From: Thermoplasmata archaeon
Lineage (GTDB): Archaea; Thermoplasmatota; B47-G6; B47-G6B; 47-G6
DNA: 5,344 nt
Direction of reading: 5' to 3'
Assembly (NCBI GenBank): GCA_003663565.1
Contig: QMTT01000078.1
Coordinates: 1 to 5,344, forward strand
Part shown: piece after piece, positions 5,187-5,344 of the stretch
Numbering within the stretch: the stretch's first letter is position 1
How the letters are laid out: each line of letters starts with the position of its first letter
Made by a program: the position numbers and the translations under genes
Notes under the pieces: generated by a model
Told to the model about the DNA's origin: nothing
The model's database searches: none
What the model saw: only the letters and a program-made list of their open reading frames with translations

Positions 5187-5344
5187 ATGACCAGAACGAG
5201 GGACCAGAAAAGAAAAGACTACGAGAAAATGAACAGCATGGGTTTGTCTGATGCAGATACTGAGGTAGATACTAACAATACTGTCAATCATGTCAATAGT
5301 AACATTGACGGTACGAAAAGTAAAATTGACGTTACGAAAATTAA
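5187..5344 (+). CDS. gag: True 5' end of gag (partial, runs off window end)
   Basis: The frame opens with ATG at 5187, directly after an in-frame TAA (5184-5186), and reads MTRTRDQKRKDYEK into the MNSMGLSDADTE that begins the left copy. It has 52 complete codons before the window ends. The start context of ATG 5187 is poor (T at -3), while ATG 5229 (equal to 8) and ATG 5238 (equal to 17) have A at -3, so leaky scanning could choose a later Met. The extra N-terminus is basic and hydrophilic. In a circle this is the same gene as the one at 8-1327; in a tandem array it is the start of the next copy. Confidence 0.75.
   Translation, partial: MTRTRDQKRKDYEKMNSMGLSDADTEVDTNNTVNHVNSNIDGTKSKIDVTKI
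5222..5344. repeat. Right copy of exact 123-bp terminal overlap
   Basis: This is identical to bases 1-123 at a shift of 5221. Unit length is therefore 5221 bases if the molecule is circular or the copies are tandem. Confidence 0.97.

Larger units (their letters stand above)
1..5344 (+). mobile_element. Ngaro-like tyrosine-recombinase retrotransposon, one full unit
   Basis: The gene order is Gag, RT-RNase H, tyrosine recombinase, SGNH hydrolase, all on one strand with almost no space between them. RT-RNase H together with a tyrosine recombinase, and without a DDE integrase or protease, defines DIRS-order elements. The recombinase ends in the HSFRRGGAS and GDWRSDAYLRYL signatures. An extra SGNH/GDSL-like reading frame is known from some Ngaro elements, whereas DIRS1/PAT-like elements usually carry a methylase domain that is absent here. 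The unit length implied by the terminal overlap is 5221 bases, normal for this group. No long terminal repeat pair or inverted repeat pair is visible, so within one unit any terminal repeat is present once. All main domains have their catalytic residues and no internal frameshift, so the copy looks young and possibly active. Superfamily assignment rests on motif recognition and not on a tree. Confidence 0.88.

Overview
The window holds one complete tyrosine-recombinase (YR) retrotransposon of the DIRS order. It most resembles the Ngaro superfamily: a Gag-like protein with a Cys/His knuckle, a reverse transcriptase-RNase H, a Crypton/Ngaro-type tyrosine recombinase and an SGNH (GDSL-like) hydrolase, all on the + strand. 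There is no DDE integrase, no aspartic protease, no long terminal repeat pair and no Dam-type methylase, which argues against Gypsy/Copia elements and against DIRS1/PAT types. The protein types, intron-like signals and AT-rich non-coding DNA point to a eukaryotic host, most likely an animal (aquatic invertebrate or fish-like). The species cannot be read from the sequence.

Layout. Gag runs 8-1327 and really begins upstream of the window start. RT-RNase H is 1328-3019, YR is 3064-4095 and the SGNH exon is about 4134-4714. A 472-base non-coding control region follows (4715-5186), and then the first codons of Gag again (5187-5344). The last 123 bases (5222-5344) are identical to bases 1-123. The window is therefore one 5221-base unit that either closes on itself (a circle, as proposed for DIRS-type integration intermediates) or sits head to tail with another copy. 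Read across that junction, Gag gains 14 residues and an in-frame stop directly before its first ATG.

Expression is the most interesting part. None of the three downstream genes has a convincing start codon of its own. RT lies in the same frame as Gag, separated by one TGA followed by CAA CCA, which fits the CAR-YYA readthrough context; its first internal Met falls inside the RT active domain. YR and SGNH are each preceded by a 3' splice-site-like sequence (AG at 3102-3103 and 4132-4133). A near-ideal splice donor (G|GTGAGT) lies inside gag at 614/615. Splicing from it to either acceptor keeps the reading frame, each time making one junction codon from the same G. In the SGNH case splicing also recovers the catalytic Ser motif, which lies upstream of the only ATG. 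The model is one RNA giving Gag (unspliced), Gag-RT-RNaseH (stop readthrough), and two spliced proteins carrying the Gag coiled-coil and basic N-terminus on either YR or SGNH. This is inference from sequence and has not been tested here.

The control region contains a TATA-like box, a full match to an RFX X-box, Inr/YY1-like sequences, two short direct repeats and a small hairpin. All of these are weaker calls.
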